Source: Prevotella sp. (GTDB lineage: Bacteria > Bacteroidota > Bacteroidia > Bacteroidales > Bacteroidaceae). Taken from it: a stretch of DNA of 64,000 bases. The notes under the pieces are model-generated. The model was not told the DNA's origin, did no database searches, and saw only the letters and a list, made by a program, of their open reading frames with translations. The stretch spans positions 124,001-188,000 of the forward strand of contig JAFZIZ010000005.1 of the NCBI GenBank assembly GCA_017554145.1, read 5' to 3'. Numbering within the stretch: position 1 is the first letter of the stretch; each line of letters begins with the position of its first letter. Positions 8,407 to 17,727 of this stretch are shown piece by piece. The translations under genes were made by a program, and so were the position numbers.

Positions 8407-10566
8407 TTAATCCTCTTCCTTCATCTCTGCCTCATGCTGCTTGATCAACTCCTGCTGGATGTCGTTCGGAACGAGTTCGTAACTGGAGAAGGTAGTTGTG
8501 AATGAAGCACGTCCACCAGTCAGAGAACTCAGTGCGATACTGTAACTGCTGAGTTCCTTCAAAGGAATCTTGGCAGACAGTTTCTGATAACCAGCCTCGC
8601 TGTCCATACCCATGATGATGGCGCGACGACCTTGCAGGTCTGACATCACATCACCCATATAGTCAGCAGGAACAAGAACTTCCAGATCATAGATAGGCTC
8701 CAACACCTTTGGACCTGCCTCCTTGAAGGCTGCAGAGAAGGCGTTACGAGCTGCCAACATGAATGACAACTCGTTAGAGTCTACTGGGTGCATCTTACCA
8801 TCGTAAACGATGACGCGGACGTCACGGGCATAAGAACCTGTCAACGGTCCCTGCTCCATGCGCTCCATGATACCCTTCAGGATAGCAGGCATGAAGCGAG
8901 TATCGATAGCACCACCGACAACAGAGTTGATGAAGACGAGTTTACCACCCCACTCGAGGTCGACTTCTTCCTTACCCTTGATGTTCATCTTGAACTCCTG
9001 ACCGTTGATCTTGAATGATGTAGGATCAGGCATACCCTCTGTGTAAGGCTCCAGAATCAGGTGTACCTCACCAAACTGTCCGGCACCACCAGACTGTTTC
9101 TTATGACGATAGTCGGCACGAGCCATCTTCGTGATGGTCTCACGATATGGAATCTTCGGCTCAAGATACTCAATCTGAATCTTCTCATTGTTCTCCATGC
9201 GCCACTTCAACGTACGCAGGTGGAACTCACCCTGTCCGTGAACGATAATCTGACGCAACTCCTTAGACTGCTCAACAACCCATGTAGGATCCTCCTGACG
9301 CATCTTCTGCAGGGCAGCCATCATCTTCTCGGTCTCAGCCTCATTGACAGCCTTGATAGCACGAGAGAACTTAGAGTTAGGATATTTGATGAAGTCGAAC
9401 TTATAGTCAACATCCTTGCCATTCAAGGTGTTACCTGTCTTCACGTCCTTCAGTTTCACGGTACAACCGATATCACCAGCACGGAGTTCGTCAACCTGGA
9501 TACGGTTAGCACCAGCGCAAGCATAGAGTGTACCCATGCGCTCCTTCGAACCACGGTCGGCATTGGTCAGATCGTCGCCGCTCTTCACGACACCACTCAT
9601 CACCTTGAAATACTGTACCTCACCGATATGGGGCTCAACACCCGTCTTGAAGAAGTAGAGTGATGTGGGAGCACTGGCATCGGCAGGAACTTCCTTACCG
9701 GCAGCATTCTTAACAACAGGCATCTCGCTGACGAAAGGAACAACGTTGCCCAAGAACTCCATCAGACGACGAACACCCATATCACGACCTGCGCAAACGC
9801 AGAATACGGGGAAGATAGAACGTGTAACGAGTCCCTTACGGATACCCTCACGCATCTCGTCTTCGGTAAGGTCTTCGGTCTCGAAGAACTTCTCCATCAG
9901 TGTGTCATCACCAGCGGCAGCAGCCTCTACAAGGGCAGCCTTCATCTCCTTTGCCTTGTCCAACTGGTCGGCAGGAATATCCTCGATGATAGGAGCACCA
10001 CCTTCGGGCTTCCAAGAGTACTTCTTCATCAGCAGCACGTCGATAACGCTATTGAAGCCAGCACCAGTAGCGATAGGATACTGAACGGGAACACAGTTGT
10101 TACCGTAAACCTCCTTCAACTGATTCAGGATAGAATCAAAGTCGCAGTTGTCACGATCCAACTGGTTAACCAGGAAGATCACGGGCTTCTTCAGTTTCTC
10201 TGTGTTGCGGAACGCATTCATCGTACCCACCTCGGGACCATACTGTCCGTTGACGAGGATGACAGCCTGATCCGTAACGTTCAGAGCAGTGATGGCACCA
10301 CCCACGAAGTCATCAGAACCCGGACAGTCGATGATGTTGAGTTTCTTGTTGTTCCACTCTACATGAAAAACAGTTGAGAACACCGAGTAGCCATATTCCT
10401 GTTCAACAGGGAAATAATCGCTCATGGTGTTCTTACTCTCTACGCTACCGCGGCGCTTGATGATGCCTGCTTCGTAGACCATTGCTTCGGCAAGAGTCGT
10501 CTTGCCGCTACCCGCACTGCCAAGCAGTGCGATGTTTTTGATTTCGTTTGTTTGATATACTTTCAT
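8407..10566 (-). CDS. Elongation factor G paralogue, EF-G2 type
   Basis: 719 residues with EF-G layout: G domain, domain II, and domains III-V. Walker A is G-S-A-G-S-G-K-T (16-23) and N-Q-L-D gives the guanine-specificity motif. The switch II motif reads D-C-P-G-S-D-D-F (80-87). In canonical EF-G this is D-T-P-G-H-V-D-F, so the catalytic His is replaced by Ser84. That agrees with the known Bacteroides thetaiotaomicron EF-G2, a translocase reported to work without GTPase activity and needed in starvation and gut colonisation. The gene is monocistronic; upstream on the minus strand there is only a near-match -7 box, TACCTTTA (10606-10613). It is not the main fusA. Confidence 0.88.
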   Translation of the reverse strand: MKVYQTNEIKNIALLGSAGSGKTTLAEAMVYEAGIIKRRGSVESKNTMSDYFPVEQEYGYSVFSTVFHVEWNNKKLNIIDCPGSDDFVGGAITALNVTDQAVILVNGQYGPEVGTMNAFRNTEKLKKPVIFLVNQLDRDNCDFDSILNQLKEVYGNNCVPVQYPIATGAGFNSVIDVLLMKKYSWKPEGGAPIIEDIPADQLDKAKEMKAALVEAAAAGDDTLMEKFFETEDLTEDEMREGIRKGLVTRSIFPVFCVCAGRDMGVRRLMEFLGNVVPFVSEMPVVKNAAGKEVPADASAPTSLYFFKTGVEPHIGEVQYFKVMSGVVKSGDDLTNADRGSKERMGTLYACAGANRIQVDELRAGDIGCTVKLKDVKTGNTLNGKDVDYKFDFIKYPNSKFSRAIKAVNEAETEKMMAALQKMRQEDPTWVVEQSKELRQIIVHGQGEFHLRTLKWRMENNEKIQIEYLEPKIPYRETITKMARADYRHKKQSGGAGQFGEVHLILEPYTEGMPDPTSFKINGQEFKMNIKGKEEVDLEWGGKLVFINSVVGGAIDTRFMPAILKGIMERMEQGPLTGSYARDVRVIVYDGKMHPVDSNELSFMLAARNAFSAAFKEAGPKVLEPIYDLEVLVPADYMGDVMSDLQGRRAIIMGMDSEAGYQKLSAKIPLKELSSYSIALSSLTGGRASFTTTFSSYELVPNDIQQELIKQHEAEMKEED

Positions 10567-10666
10567 ATCTGTAATGTTTTAGGTGTACTTTTTTATAAGC
10601 GACGCTAAAGGTAGACATTTTCATGCGAAAAACCTAAAAAACCTTTTAAATATTAAACTTTATTAG

Positions 10667-10674
10667 TACTTTTG
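10667..10674 (+). promoter_or_regulatory. -7 box of hemW promoter
   Basis: TACTTTTG only 8 nt before the ATG at 10683, so the mRNA would be nearly leaderless. The -33 region is only T-rich. Confidence 0.5.
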
Positions 10675-10682
10675 TCAACGAA

Positions 10683-11804
10683 ATGGCAGGTATTTACATC
10701 CATATTCCCTTTTGTGCGAGCCGTTGTATCTATTGCGGATTCTACTCCACCACCATGCTGGAGTGGCGTCAAGGGTATGTAGATGCGGTGTGTAAGGAAT
10801 GGGGAATGAGGAATGAGGAATGTGGAATGACCATCGACACCATTTACTTAGGCGGTGGTACGCCCTCGCAATTAACAGGTGGGCAACTGCGGCAACTCTT
10901 CGAGGCTGTATATATATATAATAAGGTGGCTGAAAATGCAGAGGTGACCATTGAATGCAACCCTGATGATGTCACCGTTGAGTTTGCTGCGACTCTGTCG
11001 CAACTTCCCATCGACCGTGTCTCCATGGGGGCACAGACGTTTGATAACGAGCGACTCCGTTTCCTGCGTCGCCGCCATACAGCAGAACAAGTACCTCTTG
11101 CCGTCAAACGGCTGCGCGATGCTGGTATCCAGAATATCAGCGTCGACCTGATGTACGGTTTTCCCCATGAGACATTAAAAGACTGGGAATACGACATTGA
11201 GACTGCCCTCGCCCTCGACGTAGAGCATCTGTCTGCTTACTGCCTCTCCATAGAGGAAGGGACTCCACTCCATAAACAGATGTCTAAGGACAAAGGTCTA
11301 AGGTCCATGGATGAGGAACTAGAGCGACAGATGTATGAAATGCTCATTGACCGTCTTACTGCTGCTGGCTATGAGCATTACGAGATATCAAACTTCGCCA
11401 AGCCAGGTTTCCGTTCTCGCCATAACAGCAGTTATTGGCAAGACGTTCCCTATATCGGACTCGGTGCTGCCGCTCACTCGTATGACGGACAGAGCCGTTC
11501 ATGGAACGTCAGTGATATCCGCCAGTATATGGATGCTATCGAGAGGGGCGAGATTCCCTGTGAACGAGAAACACTTGATGACAATACGCACTATAACGAT
11601 CGCATCACCGTGGCACTACGTACTCGGGAAGGTCTCGACCTAAATACTTTCTCCTCCCAGTATCGAACCTATTGCAAGCGAGAGGCTCAGCGTTTCATCG
11701 ATGACGGACTGTTGGCACTCGACGGTTCCCATCTCCATCTTACGAGAAAGGGACTCTTCGTCAGCGACTATATCATGAGTTCACTCATCTACCTCGACAC
11801 CTAA
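10683..11804 (+). CDS. hemW: Radical SAM heme chaperone HemW (HemN-like)
   Basis: 373 residues, normal HemW length. The radical-SAM cluster is H-I-P-F-C-A-S-R-C-I-Y-C with Cys11, 15 and 18; G-G-G-T-P-S follows, then the HemW-type C-terminal region. HemW proteins bind heme and an Fe-S cluster and are thought to deliver heme; older annotations call them oxygen-independent coproporphyrinogen oxidase. Residues about 38-49 and 200-209 come from two heptanucleotide tracts and look like insertions. A Fur-family gene follows after 25 nt, probably in one operon. Confidence 0.93.
   Translation: MAGIYIHIPFCASRCIYCGFYSTTMLEWRQGYVDAVCKEWGMRNEECGMTIDTIYLGGGTPSQLTGGQLRQLFEAVYIYNKVAENAEVTIECNPDDVTVEFAATLSQLPIDRVSMGAQTFDNERLRFLRRRHTAEQVPLAVKRLRDAGIQNISVDLMYGFPHETLKDWEYDIETALALDVEHLSAYCLSIEEGTPLHKQMSKDKGLRSMDEELERQMYEMLIDRLTAAGYEHYEISNFAKPGFRSRHNSSYWQDVPYIGLGAAAHSYDGQSRSWNVSDIRQYMDAIERGEIPCERETLDDNTHYNDRITVALRTREGLDLNTFSSQYRTYCKREAQRFIDDGLLALDGSHLHLTRKGLFVSDYIMSSLIYLDT
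10796..10830. repeat. Heptanucleotide tract 1 in hemW
   Basis: Five units: ggaatgg, ggaatga, ggaatga, ggaatgt, ggaatga; in frame, encoding E-W-G-M-R-N-E-E-C-G-M. Confidence 0.85.
11282..11309. repeat. Heptanucleotide tract 2 in hemW
   Basis: Four units: gtctaag, gacaaag, gtctaag, gtccatg; encodes S-K-D-K-G-L-R-S-M. Confidence 0.65.
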
Positions 11805-11829
11805 GAAAAGACTAAAATAAAAACAATAG

Positions 11830-12276
11830 ATGACAATGCATTTGAATATTTCCGATGAACAAGTACTCGACAATGCGGGCATTCGCGTAACGGCAGTGCG
11901 ACTGATGATCTGGCGACAGATACGCCATGGTTTCAATGACGCCTTTAGTTTAGGCGACCTTGAAGCAAAGATGCCGACGGTAGATCGCTCAACCTTGTTC
12001 CGTACACTCACATTGCTGACTGATGCCCACCTGTTGCATGACATTGATGACGGCTCAGGTTCACAGAAATACTGTGTCTGCCACTTAGACGACACGCGTC
12101 AGTGTCAGGGACATGTTCATCTCACCTGTAGCGAATGCCATCGTACCTATTGTCTTACCGACGTACGCATTCCTGCCGTCCCCCTGCCTGCTGGTTTTAT
12201 ACAGGAAGAGACGGAATACATCGTCAAAGGCATCTGCCCCGTTTGTGCAGAGAAAAAGAAGATACGAAGATACTAA
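11830..12276 (+). CDS. Fur-family transcriptional regulator
   Basis: 148 residues. An N-terminal winged helix (A-G-I-R-V-T-A-V-R, then V-D-R-S-T-L-F-R-T-L) is followed by the dimerisation and metal domain with H-V-H-L-T-C-S-E-C and a C-terminal C-P-V-C. These are the metal-binding positions of Fur, Zur and PerR proteins; which metal or signal it senses cannot be told. It follows hemW by 25 nt, which suggests a link to heme or iron. The 3' end overlaps lpdA by 4 bp in convergent orientation. A start at 11836 is an alternative. Confidence 0.9.
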   Translation: MTMHLNISDEQVLDNAGIRVTAVRLMIWRQIRHGFNDAFSLGDLEAKMPTVDRSTLFRTLTLLTDAHLLHDIDDGSGSQKYCVCHLDDTRQCQGHVHLTCSECHRTYCLTDVRIPAVPLPAGFIQEETEYIVKGICPVCAEKKKIRRY

Positions 12277-13505
12277 ACGGATATCAGTATCTCGCCTAAC
12301 GTGGGATGGATATGCACCATGTCGCGTAACTCACTGAGCGTGGTATTCCTACACATCAGTACGCTGACTTCCTGTACGATATCGGCACTATGGGCACCAT
12401 AAGCATGGCAGCCGAGAATCAAACCCTCTGAATAAGTAAACAGTTTCAGCATTCCTTCCGTTGCACCCATCGCCTGCGCCTTACCGTTAGCACGCCAGAA
12501 AGACTTGTGGCACTCATAGGCAATGCCTTGCTCTTTCAACTGATCTTCCGTAGGACCCACACAAGCAGCCTCTGGCTCCGTGAAGATAGCAGCAGGCATG
12601 ATATCGAAACGAATACCATCCTTCTTACCCAAAATATGATTCACGGCTCGTACTGCCTGCATCTCTGCTGCATGGGCTAACATCTGTTTGCCGTTGACAT
12701 CACCGATGGCATAGATTCCTTTGACGGTAGTCTCGAAATTGGCATCGGCAGTGATACCCTTGCGTTCATCATACTCAAAGCCAGCATTTGCAAAGTCTGG
12801 CTGTACACGGGGCTTTCTACCCGTTGCCATCAGAATAACATCGGCATCAAGGTCGGCGACATTCTCTACGGCAGTCTTCATCTTAAAGGTAATGCCCTGC
12901 CTTTCGAGATATTTACGCAGACGCTTGGCAATATCACTATCGAGAGCAGGAAGACACTCCTTAAGATACTCGATGACAGTTACCTCTGAGCCAAAACGAT
13001 TGAACACCGAGGCAAACTCCATACCAATCACACCTGCACCAATGATAGCAAGACGCTTTGGAAGAGTCTCAAGGTTTAACAAGCCTGTAGAATCAACTAC
13101 ACGAGGGTCATCAATACCCTTGATGGGTAGCCACTTGGTTTCAGAGCCTGTAGCGATAATGATATTATTAGAGGTGAGGGGTGAGAGGTGAGAGGTGAGA
13201 GAACACACTGTGTGACTGTCAATAAACTTTGCCTTTTCGCGAACCAACGTGATATTAGGATGCGAAAGAATACTCTCTACCCCACTCCGTAATTGAGAGA
13301 CTACGGTTGCCATACGTTCGCGCGCCTCAGCAAAAGTGGCACTGTGGACATAGGTCTTTGTAGGGATACAACCTACATTCAGACAAGTACCACCTACCTC
13401 TGCGTCTTCGAAGATGACAACCTTCAAACCTTGCTGTGCAGCATATTCAGCAGCGCGATACCCACCAGGTCCCGCACCGATGATGATGAGATCAGTTTCT
13501 TTCAT
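12273..13505 (-). CDS. lpdA: Dihydrolipoyl dehydrogenase (glycine cleavage L-protein)
   Basis: 410 residues, shorter than the usual 450-475. It reoxidises the lipoyl arm of GcvH with NAD+. Seen: FAD motif G-A-G-P-G-G (10-15), redox disulfide Cys41/Cys46 in G-G-T-C-L-N-V-G-C, NAD motif G-A-G-V-I-G, and the catalytic His-Glu pair in H-I-H-P-T-L-G-E near 398-405. Residues about 102-112 (S-L-T-S-H-L-S-P-L-T-S) are an insertion from a heptanucleotide tract just before the conserved I-I-I-A-T-G-S. The start overlaps the gcvPB stop by 4 bp, so it is the last gene of the gcv operon. Confidence 0.95.
   Translation of the reverse strand: MKETDLIIIGAGPGGYRAAEYAAQQGLKVVIFEDAEVGGTCLNVGCIPTKTYVHSATFAEARERMATVVSQLRSGVESILSHPNITLVREKAKFIDSHTVCSLTSHLSPLTSNNIIIATGSETKWLPIKGIDDPRVVDSTGLLNLETLPKRLAIIGAGVIGMEFASVFNRFGSEVTVIEYLKECLPALDSDIAKRLRKYLERQGITFKMKTAVENVADLDADVILMATGRKPRVQPDFANAGFEYDERKGITADANFETTVKGIYAIGDVNGKQMLAHAAEMQAVRAVNHILGKKDGIRFDIMPAAIFTEPEAACVGPTEDQLKEQGIAYECHKSFWRANGKAQAMGATEGMLKLFTYSEGLILGCHAYGAHSADIVQEVSVLMCRNTTLSELRDMVHIHPTLGEILISV
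13171..13198. repeat. Heptanucleotide tract in lpdA
   Basis: Units gaggtga, ggggtga, gaggtga, gaggtga on the plus strand; in frame in lpdA on the minus strand. Confidence 0.85.
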
Positions 13506-14923
13506 TGGCTATTGGCTGTTAGCATTTGGCGATATGTCACAACGGGATGCTTGGCGGCGAGCACATCATCGACACGTCCGATAGGTGTCGTATGGGGTGC
13601 AGACTTCACTTCATCAGGATTGGTCTTAGCCTCTTCAGCAATCTTTCGCATCACAGCGATAAAACCGTCGAGCGTTTCCTTCGATTCGTTCTCCGTAGGC
13701 TCAATCATCAGACTCTCGTGGAAGAGTAACGGGAAATATATCGTGGGTGCATGATAGCCGTAGTCGAGCAACCGCTTTGCCACATCCATCGTGGTGACAC
13801 CCGCACTCTTATCCTTCAAGCCATCAAACACAAACTCATGACAACAGATGGTGTCGATGGGCAGTTCGTAGACATCCTTCAGACTCTCTTTGATATAGTT
13901 AGCGTTGAGCACAGCCAACGGACCTACCTCCTTGATATGCTCACGCCCCAATGAGAGGATATAGGCTAAGGCACGCATCATCACGGCGAAATTACCGTTA
14001 TAGGGAGATACGTCTTTTCGGAGATACAACTGTATGCCATCACGCACCCCCACAGGACCACTACCAGGACCACCACCACCATGCGGGGTAGAGAATGTCT
14101 TATGCAGATTGATGTGCATCACATCAAAGCCCATATCAGCAGGACGGCAAACCCCAAGCATCGGATTCAGGTTGGCTCCGTCGTAGTACATCAGACCACC
14201 ACAGTCATGGATGAGTTTAGTAATCACAGGGATTTGAGTCTCAAAAAGTCCAAGAGTATTAGGATTGGTCATCATCATGGCGGCGATATTTGGACCTTCT
14301 AAAGAAACTATACGTTTTAGATCCTCTATATCCACGAGACCATCAGCACCTGACTTCACCTCGATAATCTCAAAGCCACACATTGCCGCAGAAGCCGGAT
14401 TGGTACCATGAGCGCTATCGGGGACAATGACCTTCGTGCGACTTAACCCATTATGGCGAGGGTCTCGGTGATAATCTTTGATAATCATTAAACCGGTAAG
14501 TTCACCATGAGCACCAGCATAGGGCTTGAAGGTAAAAGCAGACATACCCGTTAGTTCTTTCAAATAGTTCTCCAGCATATCGACCAGAGCTTGGGCACCC
14601 ACTACAGTCTCTTGGGGTTGACTCGGATGCAGATTCTGGAATTGCGGTAAGGCAGCCATCTCCTCATTGATCTTGGGATTGTACTTCATCGTACATGAGC
14701 CCAAAGGATAGAAGCCTGTATCCACACCAAAGTTATTATTCGAAAGATTGGTATAATGACGTACCACTGTCAGTTCATCACATTCGGGTAACTGTGCATC
14801 CTCCTGACGACAAAGTTCCTGTGGTATCTCGTAAGTACCATAATTATTCCTCGGCAGACTATAGCCTTTACGTCCCTCTTTCGAGAGTTCGAAAATCAAA
14901 TTTCCATATAATCGATTATTCAT
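13502..14923 (-). CDS. gcvPB: Glycine dehydrogenase (decarboxylating) subunit 2
   Basis: 473 residues, the PLP-carrying half of a split P-protein. PLP lysine lies in H-I-N-L-H-K-T-F-S-T-P-H-G-G-G-G near residue 275. With GcvPA it decarboxylates glycine and passes the aminomethyl group to lipoyl-GcvH. It overlaps gcvPA and lpdA by 4 bp each, indicating translational coupling. The last residues (M-L-T-A-N-S-Q) are encoded by a heptanucleotide tract that also spans the lpdA start. Confidence 0.97.
   Translation of the reverse strand: MNNRLYGNLIFELSKEGRKGYSLPRNNYGTYEIPQELCRQEDAQLPECDELTVVRHYTNLSNNNFGVDTGFYPLGSCTMKYNPKINEEMAALPQFQNLHPSQPQETVVGAQALVDMLENYLKELTGMSAFTFKPYAGAHGELTGLMIIKDYHRDPRHNGLSRTKVIVPDSAHGTNPASAAMCGFEIIEVKSGADGLVDIEDLKRIVSLEGPNIAAMMMTNPNTLGLFETQIPVITKLIHDCGGLMYYDGANLNPMLGVCRPADMGFDVMHINLHKTFSTPHGGGGPGSGPVGVRDGIQLYLRKDVSPYNGNFAVMMRALAYILSLGREHIKEVGPLAVLNANYIKESLKDVYELPIDTICCHEFVFDGLKDKSAGVTTMDVAKRLLDYGYHAPTIYFPLLFHESLMIEPTENESKETLDGFIAVMRKIAEEAKTNPDEVKSAPHTTPIGRVDDVLAAKHPVVTYRQMLTANSQ
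13504..13531. repeat. Heptanucleotide tract at gcvPB/lpdA junction
   Basis: Units attggct, attggct, gttagca, tttggcg. The tract encodes the last residues of GcvPB and reaches into the lpdA start codon. Confidence 0.65.
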
Positions 14924-16245
14924 AGGGCAGCAATCTTTACGAGGTTATCAATTTCTTCTTTCGTACGTTTCTCAGTAACGGCAAACAGGATGTTGTTATC
15001 GAATCCAAGGGGGAAACCACCCAAAATACCATTATCGAGAAGTTTATAGTAGAGCATCATGGCATCACCGTCGTACTTCACGTAGAACTCATTAAAGAAA
15101 GGTTTGTCATAAACAAGATGGAACTTACCTGTCTTCAAGAGTTCGTCGCAAAGATAGTGGGCACCAGCGTAAGACAACTGGGCAGCCTCTTTTAGTCCTT
15201 GTTTACCCATCAACGAGCAATAGATGGTGACGAAGAGTGCCATCAACGACTGATTACTACAGATATTTGACGTAGCCTTCTGGCGACGGATATGCTGTTC
15301 ACGAGCCTGAAGCGTCAACACGAAGGCACGTTGGTCGCGATTATCCTTCGTCATTCCCACGATACGACCCGGCATCTTACGAATCAGTTTCTCCGTGCAA
15401 CACATATATCCCACATACGGACCACCCCATTGCATGGGAATACCCAACGACTGACCATCACCTACAGCGATATCAGCACCCCACTCACCTGGTGTTTTCA
15501 ATACGGCAAGGTCAGCAGCGATGCTGTCTATGATGAAGAGCGCCTTCTGTTCATGGCAAGCCTTAGCAAAACCGGTAAAGTCTTCTACGATTCCATAAAC
15601 ATTAGGCTGCTGCACGATAACACCAGCAACACCTTCGAGAGTTGACAGTTGAGAGTTGACAGTTGAGAGTTTAGTCACACCATCCTCTGTAGGAATTGTC
15701 ACCAGTTCGATACCATGATACAGGGCATAGGTATCAAGCACCTTCCTTGTGTTACTATTCAAGGTTTCTGATACCAGCACCTTGTTTTGTTTCTTACCAG
15801 CCGCAACAGCCATCATCATCGCCTCGGCACAAGCTGTCGTACCATCATACATTGAAGCATTAGAGACGTCCATGCCTGTGAGTTCTGCCATCATACTCTG
15901 ATACTCGAAGATATAATGTAGCGTACCCTGCGATATCTCTGCCTGATATGGGGTGTAGGAAGTCAGAAACTCTGAACGCTGTAACAGTTGCGGAATGACA
16001 GACGGCGTATAGTGGTCATAGACGCCATAACCTGCGAAGCAAGTGAGTTGTTTGTTTTGTGAGCCCAGTTTTGCAAAGACATCACGCACCTCCATCTCAC
16101 TCATTTCCAAAGGAATCTTGTAATCGCCACGGAAGCGGATGCTCTCAGGTATCTGAGCATAGAGGGCATCGATAGAATCGACACCCACAGTTTTTAGCAT
16201 CGCCTTCAGGTCATCCTGAGTATGCGGAAAATACTTGTAGTCCAT
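14920..16245 (-). CDS. gcvPA: Glycine dehydrogenase (decarboxylating) subunit 1
   Basis: 441 residues from the ATG at 16245, which gives the family N-terminus M-D-Y-K-Y-F-P-H-T and lies 1 nt after the gcvH stop; a longer in-frame start at 16302 inside gcvH is less likely. It is the non-PLP half of the split P-protein. A heptanucleotide tract at 15637-15671 adds an in-frame L-S-T-V-N-S-Q-L-S-T segment near residue 195. It overlaps gcvPB by 4 bp. Confidence 0.95.
   Translation of the reverse strand: MDYKYFPHTQDDLKAMLKTVGVDSIDALYAQIPESIRFRGDYKIPLEMSEMEVRDVFAKLGSQNKQLTCFAGYGVYDHYTPSVIPQLLQRSEFLTSYTPYQAEISQGTLHYIFEYQSMMAELTGMDVSNASMYDGTTACAEAMMMAVAAGKKQNKVLVSETLNSNTRKVLDTYALYHGIELVTIPTEDGVTKLSTVNSQLSTLEGVAGVIVQQPNVYGIVEDFTGFAKACHEQKALFIIDSIAADLAVLKTPGEWGADIAVGDGQSLGIPMQWGGPYVGYMCCTEKLIRKMPGRIVGMTKDNRDQRAFVLTLQAREQHIRRQKATSNICSNQSLMALFVTIYCSLMGKQGLKEAAQLSYAGAHYLCDELLKTGKFHLVYDKPFFNEFYVKYDGDAMMLYYKLLDNGILGGFPLGFDNNILFAVTEKRTKEEIDNLVKIAAL
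15637..15671. repeat. Heptanucleotide tract in gcvPA
   Basis: Five units alternating gagagtt and gacagtt; in frame, giving a seven-residue period (L-S-T-V-N-S-Q). Confidence 0.85.
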
Positions 16246-16246
16246 A

Positions 16247-16627
16247 TTATTTCTCGCAGAAGGCTGCGTAGGCTTTGGCATCCATAAGATTGTCGAGTTC
16301 ACTCTTGTCGCTCATCTCCACCTTGATAATCCAATTGGCGAAGGCATCTTGGTTAACCAATTCCGGTTGATCGTCAAGGGCATCATTTACTTCTACGATA
16401 GTACCACTGACAGGTGACATCAGGTCGCTGGCAGCCTTGACACTCTCCACAGCGCCAAACTCCTCACCAGCCGTTACTTCATCGTCTACCTCAGGCAGAT
16501 CAACATACACCACATTACCCAACGCATTCTGGGCATAATCTGTAATGCCGATGAAACCAAAATCACCTTCTACTCTCACATACTCATGCGACTCACTGTA
16601 ATAGAGTCCTTCAATCACTTTTGCCAT
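16247..16627 (-). CDS. gcvH: Glycine cleavage system H protein
   Basis: 126 residues, full length. It carries the lipoyl arm on Lys64 in the motif G-A-V-E-S-V-K-A-A-S-D, shuttling the aminomethyl group between P-, T- and L-proteins. It lies 14 nt after gcvT and 1 nt before gcvPA. Lipoylation is probably done by the LplA encoded upstream in the same run of genes. Confidence 0.98.
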   Translation of the reverse strand: MAKVIEGLYYSESHEYVRVEGDFGFIGITDYAQNALGNVVYVDLPEVDDEVTAGEEFGAVESVKAASDLMSPVSGTIVEVNDALDDQPELVNQDAFANWIIKVEMSDKSELDNLMDAKAYAAFCEK

Positions 16628-16641
16628 AATATTTAATAGTT

Positions 16642-17718
16642 TTATTTCTTGTATTTCTTGTTATAGAACTGTTTCTTGCAAACAAAACCAGGGAATATCT
16701 TCTTACGAATCTGAATCTGTACCTCAGTCAACAAATCACTATATTTCGTATCGATAAGAGCCATACACACACTCTTATCCGTAGAAATCGTATGATAACC
16801 TGTCGTCACTTCACCAATCACCTCTCCGTCTTTCAACACGGGATAGCCATGTCGGGGGATCGCCTTATCGCGCAGTTCAATACCTACCAGTTTCTTTGCA
16901 GGTCCCTTTGCTTTCTGCTCAGCCAATGCCTCTTTACCAATAAACTCTTCTTTATCAAGTTTGACAAAGGCACCCAGTCCTGCCATCAACGGTGTAATCT
17001 GATCAGATAGTTCATCACCATAAAGAGGCAGTCCCACTTCGAAACGCAACGTATCACGACAACCAAGTCCACAGGGTTTTACACCTGCCGCTATCAGTTT
17101 GTCCCAGCAAGCATTGATATAGTCGGCTGAAGCATAAATCTCAAAACCGTCCTCACCCGTATAACCTGTCCTTGACACAATCACATCCCCGATAGTCTTA
17201 AACGTGTAAAACGTTAGTTCATTACAAGGAATGGATAATACCTGCTCCATCATTTTTTCAGACTCAGGACCTTGGACGGCAATCTCACCATATTGGTCAC
17301 TCTGATTTTCTAAAGTCACATCAAAGTCTAATGCCTGTTGCTGAATCCACGCCCAGTCCTTGTCAATGTTCGAAGCATTGATCACGAGGAAGAAACGATC
17401 ATCAGCCATCTTGTAAACTAAAAGATCGTCCACTACGCCACCGTCCTCATAACACATCATGCCATAAAGGATCTTACCAACAGGGATACCTCGCACATCA
17501 TTCGTGAAAATATGGTTCACATAGCGTTCAGCATCCTTACCTGTGATGAGTACTTCGCCCATGTGACTGACATCGAAAACGCCACAATAATACCGTACTG
17601 CAAGATGTTCGTCTACAATGTCCGTATAATATATAGGCATATCAAAACCGCCAAAAGGAGAGATAAAGGCTCCCAAGGCTACGTGTTTGTCATAAAGACA
17701 AGTCTTTTTAATTTCCAT
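16642..17718 (-). CDS. gcvT: Aminomethyltransferase (T-protein)
   Basis: 358 residues, typical for GcvT. It moves the methylene group from aminomethyl-lipoyl-GcvH to tetrahydrofolate, releasing ammonia. Family features include the N-terminal P-F-G-G-F-D-M-P-I-Y-Y, F-D-V-S-H-M-G-E, S-R-T-G-Y-T-G-E-D-G-F-E and a C-terminal barrel. It starts 9 nt after lplA. Confidence 0.97.
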   Translation of the reverse strand: MEIKKTCLYDKHVALGAFISPFGGFDMPIYYTDIVDEHLAVRYYCGVFDVSHMGEVLITGKDAERYVNHIFTNDVRGIPVGKILYGMMCYEDGGVVDDLLVYKMADDRFFLVINASNIDKDWAWIQQQALDFDVTLENQSDQYGEIAVQGPESEKMMEQVLSIPCNELTFYTFKTIGDVIVSRTGYTGEDGFEIYASADYINACWDKLIAAGVKPCGLGCRDTLRFEVGLPLYGDELSDQITPLMAGLGAFVKLDKEEFIGKEALAEQKAKGPAKKLVGIELRDKAIPRHGYPVLKDGEVIGEVTTGYHTISTDKSVCMALIDTKYSDLLTEVQIQIRKKIFPGFVCKKQFYNKKYKK

Positions 17719-17727
17719 ATAGTTTGC

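Noticed and set aside
10903-10925. tatata run in hemW as a phase-variable tract
   Set aside because: It is short and imperfect (ctgtatatatatataataagg) and within conserved coding length; no sign of a broken frame.
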